A stretch of DNA of 58,992 nucleotides from Candidatus Rifleibacteriota bacterium (GTDB lineage Bacteria; Riflebacteria; Ozemobacteria; Ozemobacterales; Ozemobacteraceae): positions 1 through 58,992 of the forward strand of contig JAKQOH010000070.1 of NCBI GenBank assembly GCA_029565415.1. The letters are read 5' to 3'. The translations under genes and the position numbers were made by a program. The notes beneath the pieces are model-generated. The model ran no database searches, was not told the DNA's origin, and saw nothing but the letters and a program-made list of their open reading frames with translations. Positions 17,132 through 24,777 of the stretch are shown here, in pieces. Numbering within the stretch: the first letter of the stretch is position 1; every line of letters begins with the position of its first letter.

Positions 17132-18919
17132 TTAGGGTCCAGTGTGCCGCTGGTTGAGTGCCTCCATCTTGCGACGGAGTTCGAGTTGCTGCTGGGTCAG
17201 TTCCGCCACCATCTGCTCGCGCCCGTCCCGTTCGGCGTTGCGGATCCGTGCCAGAAGCTCTTCCGATTCACGCTTCAGCCGGCTTTTCACGAGTCCGTAC
17301 ACGCATTCGAGAAAGGGTTCCACCGGCTTCTCCTCGAGTTCGATGAGAAGCTCGCTGAACCGCGAGATGAGCTCGGGATCCTCGAGCGCAGCGATGATAT
17401 CTGCCGGCCGTGATTTCCCGCCCGAGGCTTCCTGCTGACGGCATAGCGCCGTGAATATCTGTTGAAGCCGGGTGTCGGTGAAATCGGCCGGCGCAAGCAT
17501 CGCCCGCGTCCGGTCCAGCTCTTCGGGGTGTTCTATCAGGTGCTTGAGCACCCATTCCTGCCGCCGCACCATGCCGTCGACGACGGGTTTCGAGCGACCG
17601 GGATCGGCCGTCCCGCTCTCCGCCTTGGTGAACGTGCGATTCGCGAACTGGATTTCAAGCGCCCCCGGGTCGGTATCGATCAGCCGTGCAATCATTCTGA
17701 TGACTTCGCTGCGCGCGACAGGGCTGTGGATCGCCGGGACGAGATCCTTGAATTCGCGAACCAGCCGCTCTTTGACCGCAATCTCGAGCGGCGGCTTCAT
17801 GCCACGGGTTTTGGTTTCGACGAGGAACGTGTAGATGTCCCGCGCCGCCTCGATCCGGCCGATGAACCCCTCGGCGCCCTCGCGGCGCACGAAGCTGTCG
17901 GGATCATCCTTCGGATCGTCGAACGTGATGACTTTCGCCGTCAGAGGCGTGTCGCGCTGCAGGGAAATCGCGCGCACCGTCGCCCGCTGGCCGGCCTCGT
18001 CGGCATCGTAACAGAAGTAGACGTTTTCGCCGTTGCGGGCCAGGAGGGCGACCTGTTCCGCCGTGATCGCCGTTCCGAGCGTGGCCACGACGTTCGTGAT
18101 GCCGGCCTGGACCAGGCTGATGACGTCGAGATACCCCTCGACCACGATCGCGGCGTTCGCGCGCCGGATCGGTTGGAGCGCATCACGGAAATTGAACAGC
18201 ATCTTCCGCTTGTTGAACAGCTCGGTTTCGGGGCTGTTCAGGTATTTCGGCTCCTCGCCCTTGCCGAGCACACGGCCGCCAAACCCGACGATCCGCCCGT
18301 GGGCATCGGCAATCGGAATGATCAACCGGTGCCGGAACGTGTCGTAGCACCCGCTGCCGGTCGCACGCGGCTTGACCAGCCCCGCCTTCTCGAGCAGATG
18401 CAGCCGTTCGGCGCCCTTCCCGAGGGCCGTGGCAAGGGCATCCCAGGTGTCGGGGGCATATCCGATGCGGAACCGCGCCGCCGTCTCGGGGGTGATTCCG
18501 CGCTGTTTCAGATACTCGCGCGCCTGCTTCCCGCCCGGCTGGTGCAGCTGGGTGGTGTAAAATTTCGCGGCCTCGTCGAGCGCCTGGTAGATCCGCGCCT
18601 TTTTCTCGTATTCGGGATCTTTCTCGATGGGGATCGCCACCCCGGCACGCCGCGCCAGTTGGCGGATCGCCTCGGGGAACGTCAGATGCTCGGCTTCCAT
18701 CAGAAAACGAAACACGTCGCCGCCTTTCGAACATCCGAAGCAGTGGAAAATCTGCTTGTCAGGGACGACATAAAAGCTGGGAGTCTTCTCCTGATGGAAT
18801 GGACACAGACCTTTGTAGGTTCTCCCGGTATGGGTCAGACGTACGTACTCGCCCACGAACTGGACAATATCAATCCGTCCGCGCACCTCGGCGATGATTG
18901 CGTCATTGATCAGGGCCAC
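17132..18919 (-). CDS. dnaG: DNA primase
   Basis: A 595-residue primase that makes RNA primers for DNA replication. The N-terminal zinc-binding domain shows CPFH (about residue 39) and CFGC (about 60). The catalytic core has the TOPRIM motif VVEGYLDV (Glu near 265) and the acidic pair in CYDADEAG (about 308-315). The C-terminal region would bind the DnaB helicase. The start is a GTG at 18919 with only a weak ribosome-binding site; homologous sequence begins immediately ([18 protein letters not shown]). rpoD follows 10 bases downstream and is probably cotranscribed. Upstream on the same strand is a SpoIIE phosphatase ending 91 bases away. Confidence 0.95.
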   Translation of the reverse strand: MALINDAIIAEVRGRIDIVQFVGEYVRLTHTGRTYKGLCPFHQEKTPSFYVVPDKQIFHCFGCSKGGDVFRFLMEAEHLTFPEAIRQLARRAGVAIPIEKDPEYEKKARIYQALDEAAKFYTTQLHQPGGKQAREYLKQRGITPETAARFRIGYAPDTWDALATALGKGAERLHLLEKAGLVKPRATGSGCYDTFRHRLIIPIADAHGRIVGFGGRVLGKGEEPKYLNSPETELFNKRKMLFNFRDALQPIRRANAAIVVEGYLDVISLVQAGITNVVATLGTAITAEQVALLARNGENVYFCYDADEAGQRATVRAISLQRDTPLTAKVITFDDPKDDPDSFVRREGAEGFIGRIEAARDIYTFLVETKTRGMKPPLEIAVKERLVREFKDLVPAIHSPVARSEVIRMIARLIDTDPGALEIQFANRTFTKAESGTADPGRSKPVVDGMVRRQEWVLKHLIEHPEELDRTRAMLAPADFTDTRLQQIFTALCRQQEASGGKSRPADIIAALEDPELISRFSELLIELEEKPVEPFLECVYGLVKSRLKRESEELLARIRNAERDGREQMVAELTQQQLELRRKMEALNQRHTGP

Positions 18920-19009
18920 GCCGCGAGGAATCCCTGCCTTTCAGGGGCAAACCAAAGCCCCCTCGAAGTTGACCGGAATTGTTCAAGGTATCACCGGCTG
19001 GAATGAATG

Positions 19010-22006
19010 TCAACCATTTCGACGGACGACGATCAGGGTCGTGTCGTCTTCGGCCTGGCGATTCCCGGTGACCGCCCGTACGCGCTGGAGAATGCGGGCA
19101 TGGATCGCCTCGGCTTCGCCGCCGGCTCTGCACTCCTCCCCGACGATGGCCCCGAACCGTTCATAGCCGAGCGCCTGGCCATCGGCACCCCTGGCTTCAA
19201 CGATGCCGTCCGTATACAGTATCAGGCAATCCCCCGCCGCAAAGGGGGTGCACACCTGCTCGAAGGAGGGCGTTCGGCGGGCGCCAAGAGGAAACGCGCC
19301 GTTTTCAATCTGTTGCACCATTCCGTCACAAGCCCGGAACAGATACGGGAAACAATGACCGGCGTTCGCCGAGCGCAGTTCGTGAGTCGCGGTGTCGAGC
19401 ACCCCGTAGAAGAGGCTCATGAGGCGCTTCTTTTTCACGGTGTCGAACAACATCCCGTTCAGCCGGGTGACGGCCTTCACCGCCTCGAGCGACTCGGCCG
19501 GCTCCAGCATGGCAACGCCGCTCTTCGCCATCGCCATCAGCAGCGCCGCAGGCACGCCGTGCCCCGTGACGTCTCCGATGACCATCAGGATATGCCGGTC
19601 GTTCACGACGAATGCGTCGAAGAAGTCTCCTCCCAGGTCCGTCATGGCGTCCGACGAGCCGTACACCACATACCCGCCCTGCCGGATCGGCATTGCCGGG
19701 AACAGGGCCTCCTGAACGACCTTGCCCACGTGCATTTCCTCGAGATTCCCGATGACGCGGTTGAACGTGGTCCCCAGATCCCCGAACTCGTCGTGGCCGA
19801 GCTCCGGCACCTGGTGCCGGAAATCCCTGCGTTCGATCGCCGCCACCCCGGCTGCCAGCTCGCGTATCGGCCAGAGGAAATGCCGGGCAAGGAGAAGGCC
19901 GATGAAAAAGGCGAAGCCCCCGCTCGCCAGCGCGATCAGGCCGATCCGGAAGCTGAACGCCCGGATCACGTCATCGATCAGCCGCCGCTGATATATTGCA
20001 TAAAGTATATAGTCAGGCATTTTTTTCAAGGGCGAGGCCACGACGAGATACGGTTGGCCGCCGATCTGTTCGATATTCGCATGCTGCGTCTCGGTCGAGG
20101 AGACCTTGTCGGCCATCTCGCGGATGAAGGGATACTTCGTGTAGTCCCTCGGATACGTGCCGTTCGCGTCCTCCCGGGAAACGATCGCAAGCCGCACCGG
20201 GTTCACCGACTCGGGCTGACGTGCGTTGCGCCGCACGAGTCGCAGGAGATACCGCCGGGCGAAGAGCCGCGACCGGTGTACGATCAGCAGCAGGTTTGCC
20301 GGCTTGTCCCGGCCGTCCCCCCAGAGCAGGCTCGTATACATCAGATTGCCGGTCTTGCCGAGGATGAACTCCTTGATGCGGTCGTTCGACTCGATGATCT
20401 CGCCGAACATTTTCTGCGACCCTTTCCCCGACATGAAATCCGCTACGCTGTCGGTCAGGGTCTCGACCATCACGTCCGACACCTTCGAGCGGAGATCCTC
20501 CTCGTTCTGGCCGATCCGAACCTGGAAGATCTTGCGCGCAAGCGTCGGAATCAGCTTTTCGAGGAGATCCCGGCCGTGCCCCGGCAGGGATTTCATCAGC
20601 GTCATCCGCCCCCGGGAGTCGACCATGAACATCTGGGCCAACAGATCGGCTTCTTTCAGCCGCTCGTACAGCACATTCACCCGGTCCATTTCTCCACGCT
20701 GCACGATCCGGAGACGGGCGATCTTCTGGTACAACTGCTCGAGGGACCGGACAGCGGCCTGGAAACTGTCATCGATGTTCTCGATCAGCCCCGCGAGCTG
20801 GCGCATGCGCTCCTGCACCATCACCTGATTGCGGTCCAGGAGGTATTGCGAGCCGAGCAGCATGAGCGCGGTGATCGGGATGGCCGTCGCATACAGGAAC
20901 AGGGCGACGAGTTTGTGCCGGATCGAAAGCTCCAGCGCCCCTCCAGCGAGATGGATACGCCATGCCCACCAGGTGACGAACACCAGAATCATCCCCGCGA
21001 GAAGGCGAAGCGCCACCCGGATGGCGGGATCCAGTCCGGAGTGAAACCGCTTTACGCCCGTCACGACGCGCGCAGCGTCGATCGAAACGATCGCCATCAG
21101 CGCCCCGTCATCCTGGTCATGCCGCTGAAACATCTCGCGCAGCCGGACCGCCCGTCGGAAAGCGCCTTTCGCGGGGATCCCTACCCTGCCGGAAACGGTT
21201 TTCAGGCCGTGGCTGCCTGCCGGCCGCTCGATGTCGATCAGCGCATATCCCTCGTCTTCGCCTGCATCGCGGTTGAACTGGCGTATCAGCTGCTTCAGGG
21301 CGAAATCCCGCGGGATCTGCGTCTCATCGAACCAGGCAATCATTCCGCCGAGGTATTCGTCCGTGGTGCCGCTCTGCTTCCGCCGCTTCCCGGCTCCCCG
21401 CTCCTCTCCAGGCATTGCGTAGAAGGCGTTCCAGTAGAAATACCCAGGCCGGCCGCGGAGCTGGACGGGCGTCACATCCCCTTTCCGGTAGACGAGATCC
21501 GAGGCATCGATATTCCCGAGCATCGACTGGAACAGGGAGCGGTTCTTGACGATCAGATCACTCCTGCCGGTCCGCTCCGGCTCGACAAGAGCCGCATGGA
21601 TGCGCTTCCAGGCACTTCTGAACTCCAGATCCCGTCCGGTGTTCCGGATGATCTCCCCGGTCCCGTCGAAAAAACAGACATTGATGAAGCCCAGACGCGC
21701 ACGCGTGAGCATGGCGGGTGCCTTGTCCATGGCCGCCTGGGAGACCTCATGTTCGCCGATCAGACCGTACAGGGTGTTGAGTTCGCGCTGCAGGTAGAAA
21801 AGATCCGTTCCCTCACGTTTCAAGCGGAACAGGTTCCGCTCGATCCGTTCGATGTGGAGGCGGCCGAGACGGGCTTTTTCCTGGGAGGCGATGAACGATT
21901 CGCCGAACCCGATCAGGCCGATCGGCAACCCGGCGAAAAACACGACGGCGAGCAGGAACGACCACCCGTCTCCCGCCCGCCTGCGGCTCCCTGAAACTCC
22001 TGACAT
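19010..22006 (-). CDS. Membrane-bound HAMP-SpoIIE serine phosphatase
   Basis: A 998-residue sensor-effector. A membrane segment at about residues 15-37 is followed by a long region with two more membrane segments in mid-protein (LLAGMILVFVTWWAWR; LFLYATAIPITALMLLG). A second sensory region comes next, then a membrane segment (GLIALASGGFAFFIGLLL) running into a HAMP domain (PIRELAAGVAAIERRDF). The C-terminal catalytic domain is PP2C/SpoIIE, with GGDFFDAF, IGDVTGHGVPAALL and YTDGIVEA carrying the metal-binding Asp residues. It would turn an outside or membrane signal into dephosphorylation of a partner-switching protein. The start is uncertain: a perfect extended -10 (TGGTATAAT) ends 8 bases before the ATG at 22006, which argues for 22006 rather than the in-frame ATGs at 22015 or 22159. 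Confidence 0.87.
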   Translation of the reverse strand: MSGVSGSRRRAGDGWSFLLAVVFFAGLPIGLIGFGESFIASQEKARLGRLHIERIERNLFRLKREGTDLFYLQRELNTLYGLIGEHEVSQAAMDKAPAMLTRARLGFINVCFFDGTGEIIRNTGRDLEFRSAWKRIHAALVEPERTGRSDLIVKNRSLFQSMLGNIDASDLVYRKGDVTPVQLRGRPGYFYWNAFYAMPGEERGAGKRRKQSGTTDEYLGGMIAWFDETQIPRDFALKQLIRQFNRDAGEDEGYALIDIERPAGSHGLKTVSGRVGIPAKGAFRRAVRLREMFQRHDQDDGALMAIVSIDAARVVTGVKRFHSGLDPAIRVALRLLAGMILVFVTWWAWRIHLAGGALELSIRHKLVALFLYATAIPITALMLLGSQYLLDRNQVMVQERMRQLAGLIENIDDSFQAAVRSLEQLYQKIARLRIVQRGEMDRVNVLYERLKEADLLAQMFMVDSRGRMTLMKSLPGHGRDLLEKLIPTLARKIFQVRIGQNEEDLRSKVSDVMVETLTDSVADFMSGKGSQKMFGEIIESNDRIKEFILGKTGNLMYTSLLWGDGRDKPANLLLIVHRSRLFARRYLLRLVRRNARQPESVNPVRLAIVSREDANGTYPRDYTKYPFIREMADKVSSTETQHANIEQIGGQPYLVVASPLKKMPDYILYAIYQRRLIDDVIRAFSFRIGLIALASGGFAFFIGLLLARHFLWPIRELAAGVAAIERRDFRHQVPELGHDEFGDLGTTFNRVIGNLEEMHVGKVVQEALFPAMPIRQGGYVVYGSSDAMTDLGGDFFDAFVVNDRHILMVIGDVTGHGVPAALLMAMAKSGVAMLEPAESLEAVKAVTRLNGMLFDTVKKKRLMSLFYGVLDTATHELRSANAGHCFPYLFRACDGMVQQIENGAFPLGARRTPSFEQVCTPFAAGDCLILYTDGIVEARGADGQALGYERFGAIVGEECRAGGEAEAIHARILQRVRAVTGNRQAEDDTTLIVVRRNG

Positions 22007-22013
22007 GGGTGCC

Positions 22014-22022
22014 ATTATACCA
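22014..22022 (-). promoter_or_regulatory. Perfect extended -10 promoter, possibly giving a leaderless mRNA
   Basis: On the minus strand TGGTATAAT is a perfect TG-n-TATAAT element. The ATG at 22006 is 8 bases downstream of the box, so transcription would begin at or one base before the start codon. There is no convincing -35 box. Confidence 0.55.
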
Positions 22023-22113
22023 GAGCCCCCCATCTCGCGGAGCCGGCGGTTGCCGCCATTCGCGGTTGCACTGCCCTGCAATCTGCCAGCGGTGGAACTT
22101 CGTTTTGGGTCTG

Positions 22114-22122
22114 TGGTAGGAT
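22114..22122 (+). promoter_or_regulatory. Extended -10 element for the TPR gene at 22162
   Basis: TGGTAGGAT matches an extended -10 box; a weak TGGAAC -35 lies 18 bases upstream (22093). The leader of about 33 bases carries GAGGAG before the start codon. Confidence 0.45.
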
Positions 22123-22161
22123 ATCGTGAGTCAGAATCGTTTTCCATTTGAGGAGTCATCG

Positions 22162-23190
22162 ATGAAGAGCAGACGCATGCTGGGTCTCGTCGTGGCCGTC
22201 ATTGCCATCGCGTGGCACGGCGCCGTGTTCGCGGCAGCCTCCAATCCCGAAGCCGCGCAGATGTATCAGCAGGCCGAAGAAGCGTTCAAGAACAAGGATA
22301 TCGAGAATGCCTGCAACCTCATGTTCGAGGCGCTGAAAAAAGAGCCCGACAACGCGGTGTACCGCTATATCTACGCGAAAATGCTGTTTCAGAAGAAAGA
22401 CTTCCTGACCTCGAAAGAAAACTTCGATATCGTCGCCCGCTCCCGGCCTTCGAAGGAAAAAGAGGCCGATTACAACGAAAAGCTCAAGAATTTCAAGAAA
22501 AAGATCAAGGAGCTCCAGGACGGGTTCAACCAGGAAGGGGAAGGCAAGTTCTCCATCTACCTGAAAAACCAGGACAGTCCCGAAAAAATCAAGCTCGCCG
22601 TGACCCTGTATCAGGCGTTCCGCCTGAATCCGCCCCTCCGGTACAAGAATTACGAGGAGCTGAAAAAGGCCACCGAGATCTACGAGCAGGCGCTTCAGAA
22701 GTCGTTCCAGGGCCAGGAATGGCAGAAGGGGCCGATGCTCCAGCTCGCGTTCCTGTATGAGATCGCCAACAAGAAGGACAAGGCAGCCGAAGTCTACATG
22801 CGGGCTCTCGACTACGTGGGCGATCCGAACGAGGAGTATGTCATCACCCATAAGTTCGACTACCTGAACCGGTCGAACAAGGAAAAACTCCTCGACACGA
22901 TCGAGGCCGGCGACTTTTCCCAGAAGGATCTCGAAGAGCTGATGGGCAGCGGCTCGGAAAAGATCACCGACGAGGAGAAGAAGAAGGTCGAGGATATGAT
23001 CGCCGAGGCCCGCTCCAAGCTCGAAAACGCCACCTCCGAAGAGGAACGCGAACAGGTTCTCGAGGAGATCAAGGCCAGCATCATCGAGAAACAGAAGAAG
23101 GGCGAACTGCCCGGCCAGGGCAAGCTCGAGGAGAAGCTCAAGAAGGAAGGCAAGACGATGGAGGATTACATGAAGGAAAAGGGCCTCTGA
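22162..23190 (+). CDS. Secreted TPR protein
   Basis: A 342-residue exported protein. Residues 1-25 form a signal peptide (LGLVVAVIAIAWHGAVFAAA). Tetratricopeptide-like helices follow (about 30-110: AQMYQQAEEAFKNKDIENA, then NAVYRYIYAKMLFQKKDF), and a second helical set (150-240) includes a TPR-like ATEIYEQALQ. The C-terminal quarter is highly charged and Lys/Glu-rich (EELMGSGSEKITDEEKKK; LEEKLKKEGKTMEDYMKE), probably a long helix. Start chosen at 22162 because GAGGAG lies 5 bases upstream. A second TPR protein follows after a weak terminator. Exact role unknown; TPR proteins usually hold protein assemblies. Confidence 0.8.
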   Translation: MKSRRMLGLVVAVIAIAWHGAVFAAASNPEAAQMYQQAEEAFKNKDIENACNLMFEALKKEPDNAVYRYIYAKMLFQKKDFLTSKENFDIVARSRPSKEKEADYNEKLKNFKKKIKELQDGFNQEGEGKFSIYLKNQDSPEKIKLAVTLYQAFRLNPPLRYKNYEELKKATEIYEQALQKSFQGQEWQKGPMLQLAFLYEIANKKDKAAEVYMRALDYVGDPNEEYVITHKFDYLNRSNKEKLLDTIEAGDFSQKDLEELMGSGSEKITDEEKKKVEDMIAEARSKLENATSEEEREQVLEEIKASIIEKQKKGELPGQGKLEEKLKKEGKTMEDYMKEKGL

Positions 23191-23222
23191 GCCTTGTCCG
23201 CCCTTCGCCGGTTTCGACAAAC

Positions 23223-23262
23223 GACCCGCTCCAGGCTGCCCGAGCCCGTGAGCGGGTTTCTC
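23223..23262 (+). terminator. Weak terminator after the TPR gene
   Basis: ACCCGCTC pairs with GAGCGGGT across an 18-base loop, followed by TTCTCC. The T tract is poor. Confidence 0.45.
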
Positions 23263-23287
23263 CACCAGATCAATATTTTTTCTAATA

Positions 23288-23293
23288 TATAAT
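23288..23293 (+). promoter_or_regulatory. TATAAT -10 box in an AT-rich segment before the TPR-HEAT gene
   Basis: A perfect TATAAT lies in a markedly AT-rich stretch (23272-23294) unusual for this genome, 25 bases before the start codon. No clear -35 box is seen; the upstream AT tract could act as an UP element. Confidence 0.5.
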
Positions 23294-23317
23294 AGCCCAC
23301 ACATCTGAGGAGCCGTC

Positions 23318-24715
23318 ATGAGAAAAGGAGTCACCCTGGGTCTGTTCGTATTTCTCGCCATGAGCGGTCTGACCGGACATGCGCAAACGGGAGACGGGCC
23401 CAGAATCGACCCGACCCTTGCCAAGGTGAAAGATCATCTCCGGGCCAAACAGCCCGAGATGGCCGTCGAACTGCTCCAGAAGGAGTTGAAACGCCAGCCG
23501 AACAATGCCCAGTTTCTGTATGCCCTCGGGTATTCGCACGAGATCGCCAGGGAGCCGCAGAAAGCCCTCGAGGCGTTCCGGAAGGCCTACCGTCTGAATC
23601 CGACGTTTCCCGGCCTGTCGCTGCGCATCAAGAAGCTGGAAGCGGCTCTCGAGGATGCCGGCGAGGCGGCCGCCGACGAGAAGAATCTTTCGGAGGCCCA
23701 GAGGAAAGCCCGGGCGCTCTTCCGCACGGCCCTGAAGGAAAAGGGGCTCGGCAACTTCGACAAAGCCTTCGCCTTGTTTGCCGACTGCGTCGAGCTGGAT
23801 ATCGGATATCTCGGGGGCAACGATCGGGGCATCATCGAGACGGCTCTGAATCATTTTGCCGCGCGCAAGATGGATGCGAAGGATGAGAACGCCCGGCTGT
23901 TCCATGCGATCTATCGGTTCTTCCGCGGGGACCGCGAGGCCGCCACCCAGGATCTGAAGGCGTTTCTCGCCACGCAGCCGGCCCGGGAAAACGCGGAGGC
24001 CGCTTCCAGGTGGCTGAGGATCATCGATCACCAGCAGAAAACCGAGAGCGAAATGATCGCCACGATCCGGGAGGAACAGACGGTCAAGCCAATCGAGCCT
24101 GGCCGGCCATCACGCCAGACGACCTCGAACGTCCCGACCACGGCCCCGGCATCCTCCGCGCCGATTTCCGACGACTCCGCCGCCCCCGTTCCGCGTCAGG
24201 CCATGACCAGTGAAGAGGTCAAAACCAATCCTCGTTATGCGCGATATGTCGAGGAGATCGCGGGGGGCGACACGTCCAAGGCAGCGGCTGCCGCCTACAA
24301 TATCGGCTCTCTCCGGATTTCCTCACCGGAAGCGATCCAGGGCCTCGTGACCTCCCTGGGCTCGGATAACAGGATCCTGAAAGCCACGGCCATGGAAGCC
24401 CTCGGAAGGATCGGCGCGCCGGCTGCGGATGCCGTTCCTGCGGTCGTCGGTTGGGTCCAGTCGGACACTCCCTGGATGCAGAACCTGGGGCTCATGGCCC
24501 TCGGCAAGATTGCCGCCCAGCCCCAGATAGCCGTTCCGGCCGCCATCAAGTGCCTATCGTCCCAAAACGTCATGATCTCGAACAATGCCCGCCAGGCACT
24601 CGTGAAATTCGGCAAGGATGCCCTTCCCCATCTCACCGAAGCCATGACATCCGCCCCGGAAGCGGACAAGCCGCTCTTCGCGCTCGTCATCCGGGCCATC
24701 GAAACAGGCTACTGA
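23318..24715 (+). CDS. Secreted TPR and HEAT repeat protein
   Basis: A 465-residue exported protein: signal peptide (residues 1-22, ending GHAQ), TPR repeats (about 32-115, e.g. ALGYSHEIAREPQKALEAFR), further TPR-like helices to about 240, and a Pro/Thr/Ser-rich linker (about 250-295). A C-terminal HEAT-repeat block (about 310-460) follows, e.g. ATAMEALGRIGAPAADAVP and NLGLMALGKIAAQPQIAVP. The block resembles that of the cytoplasmic-side HEAT protein at 42434. GAGGAG lies 6 bases before the ATG. Function unknown; the architecture suggests a scaffold outside the inner membrane. It ends at a strong bidirectional terminator shared with the convergent cassette A. Confidence 0.82.
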   Translation: MRKGVTLGLFVFLAMSGLTGHAQTGDGPRIDPTLAKVKDHLRAKQPEMAVELLQKELKRQPNNAQFLYALGYSHEIAREPQKALEAFRKAYRLNPTFPGLSLRIKKLEAALEDAGEAAADEKNLSEAQRKARALFRTALKEKGLGNFDKAFALFADCVELDIGYLGGNDRGIIETALNHFAARKMDAKDENARLFHAIYRFFRGDREAATQDLKAFLATQPARENAEAASRWLRIIDHQQKTESEMIATIREEQTVKPIEPGRPSRQTTSNVPTTAPASSAPISDDSAAPVPRQAMTSEEVKTNPRYARYVEEIAGGDTSKAAAAAYNIGSLRISSPEAIQGLVTSLGSDNRILKATAMEALGRIGAPAADAVPAVVGWVQSDTPWMQNLGLMALGKIAAQPQIAVPAAIKCLSSQNVMISNNARQALVKFGKDALPHLTEAMTSAPEADKPLFALVIRAIETGY

Positions 24716-24728
24716 TCGCGTTCAAAAG

Positions 24729-24763
24729 CGAACCCCCCATCCAGGTCGGATGGGGGGTTCTGT
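24729..24763. terminator. Bidirectional terminator between the TPR-HEAT gene and pseudopilin cassette A
   Basis: A 12-bp stem (AACCCCCCATCC with GGATGGGGGGTT) with a short loop sits between two convergent genes. The T tracts are short on both sides. Confidence 0.7.
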
Positions 24764-24777
24764 CTCGAGACGGAATC

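Noticed and set aside
19007..21994. Plus-strand open frame of about 995 codons opposite the HAMP-SpoIIE phosphatase
   Set aside because: Antisense shadow; the minus-strand frame has intact catalytic motifs and membrane segments, the plus-strand one has none.
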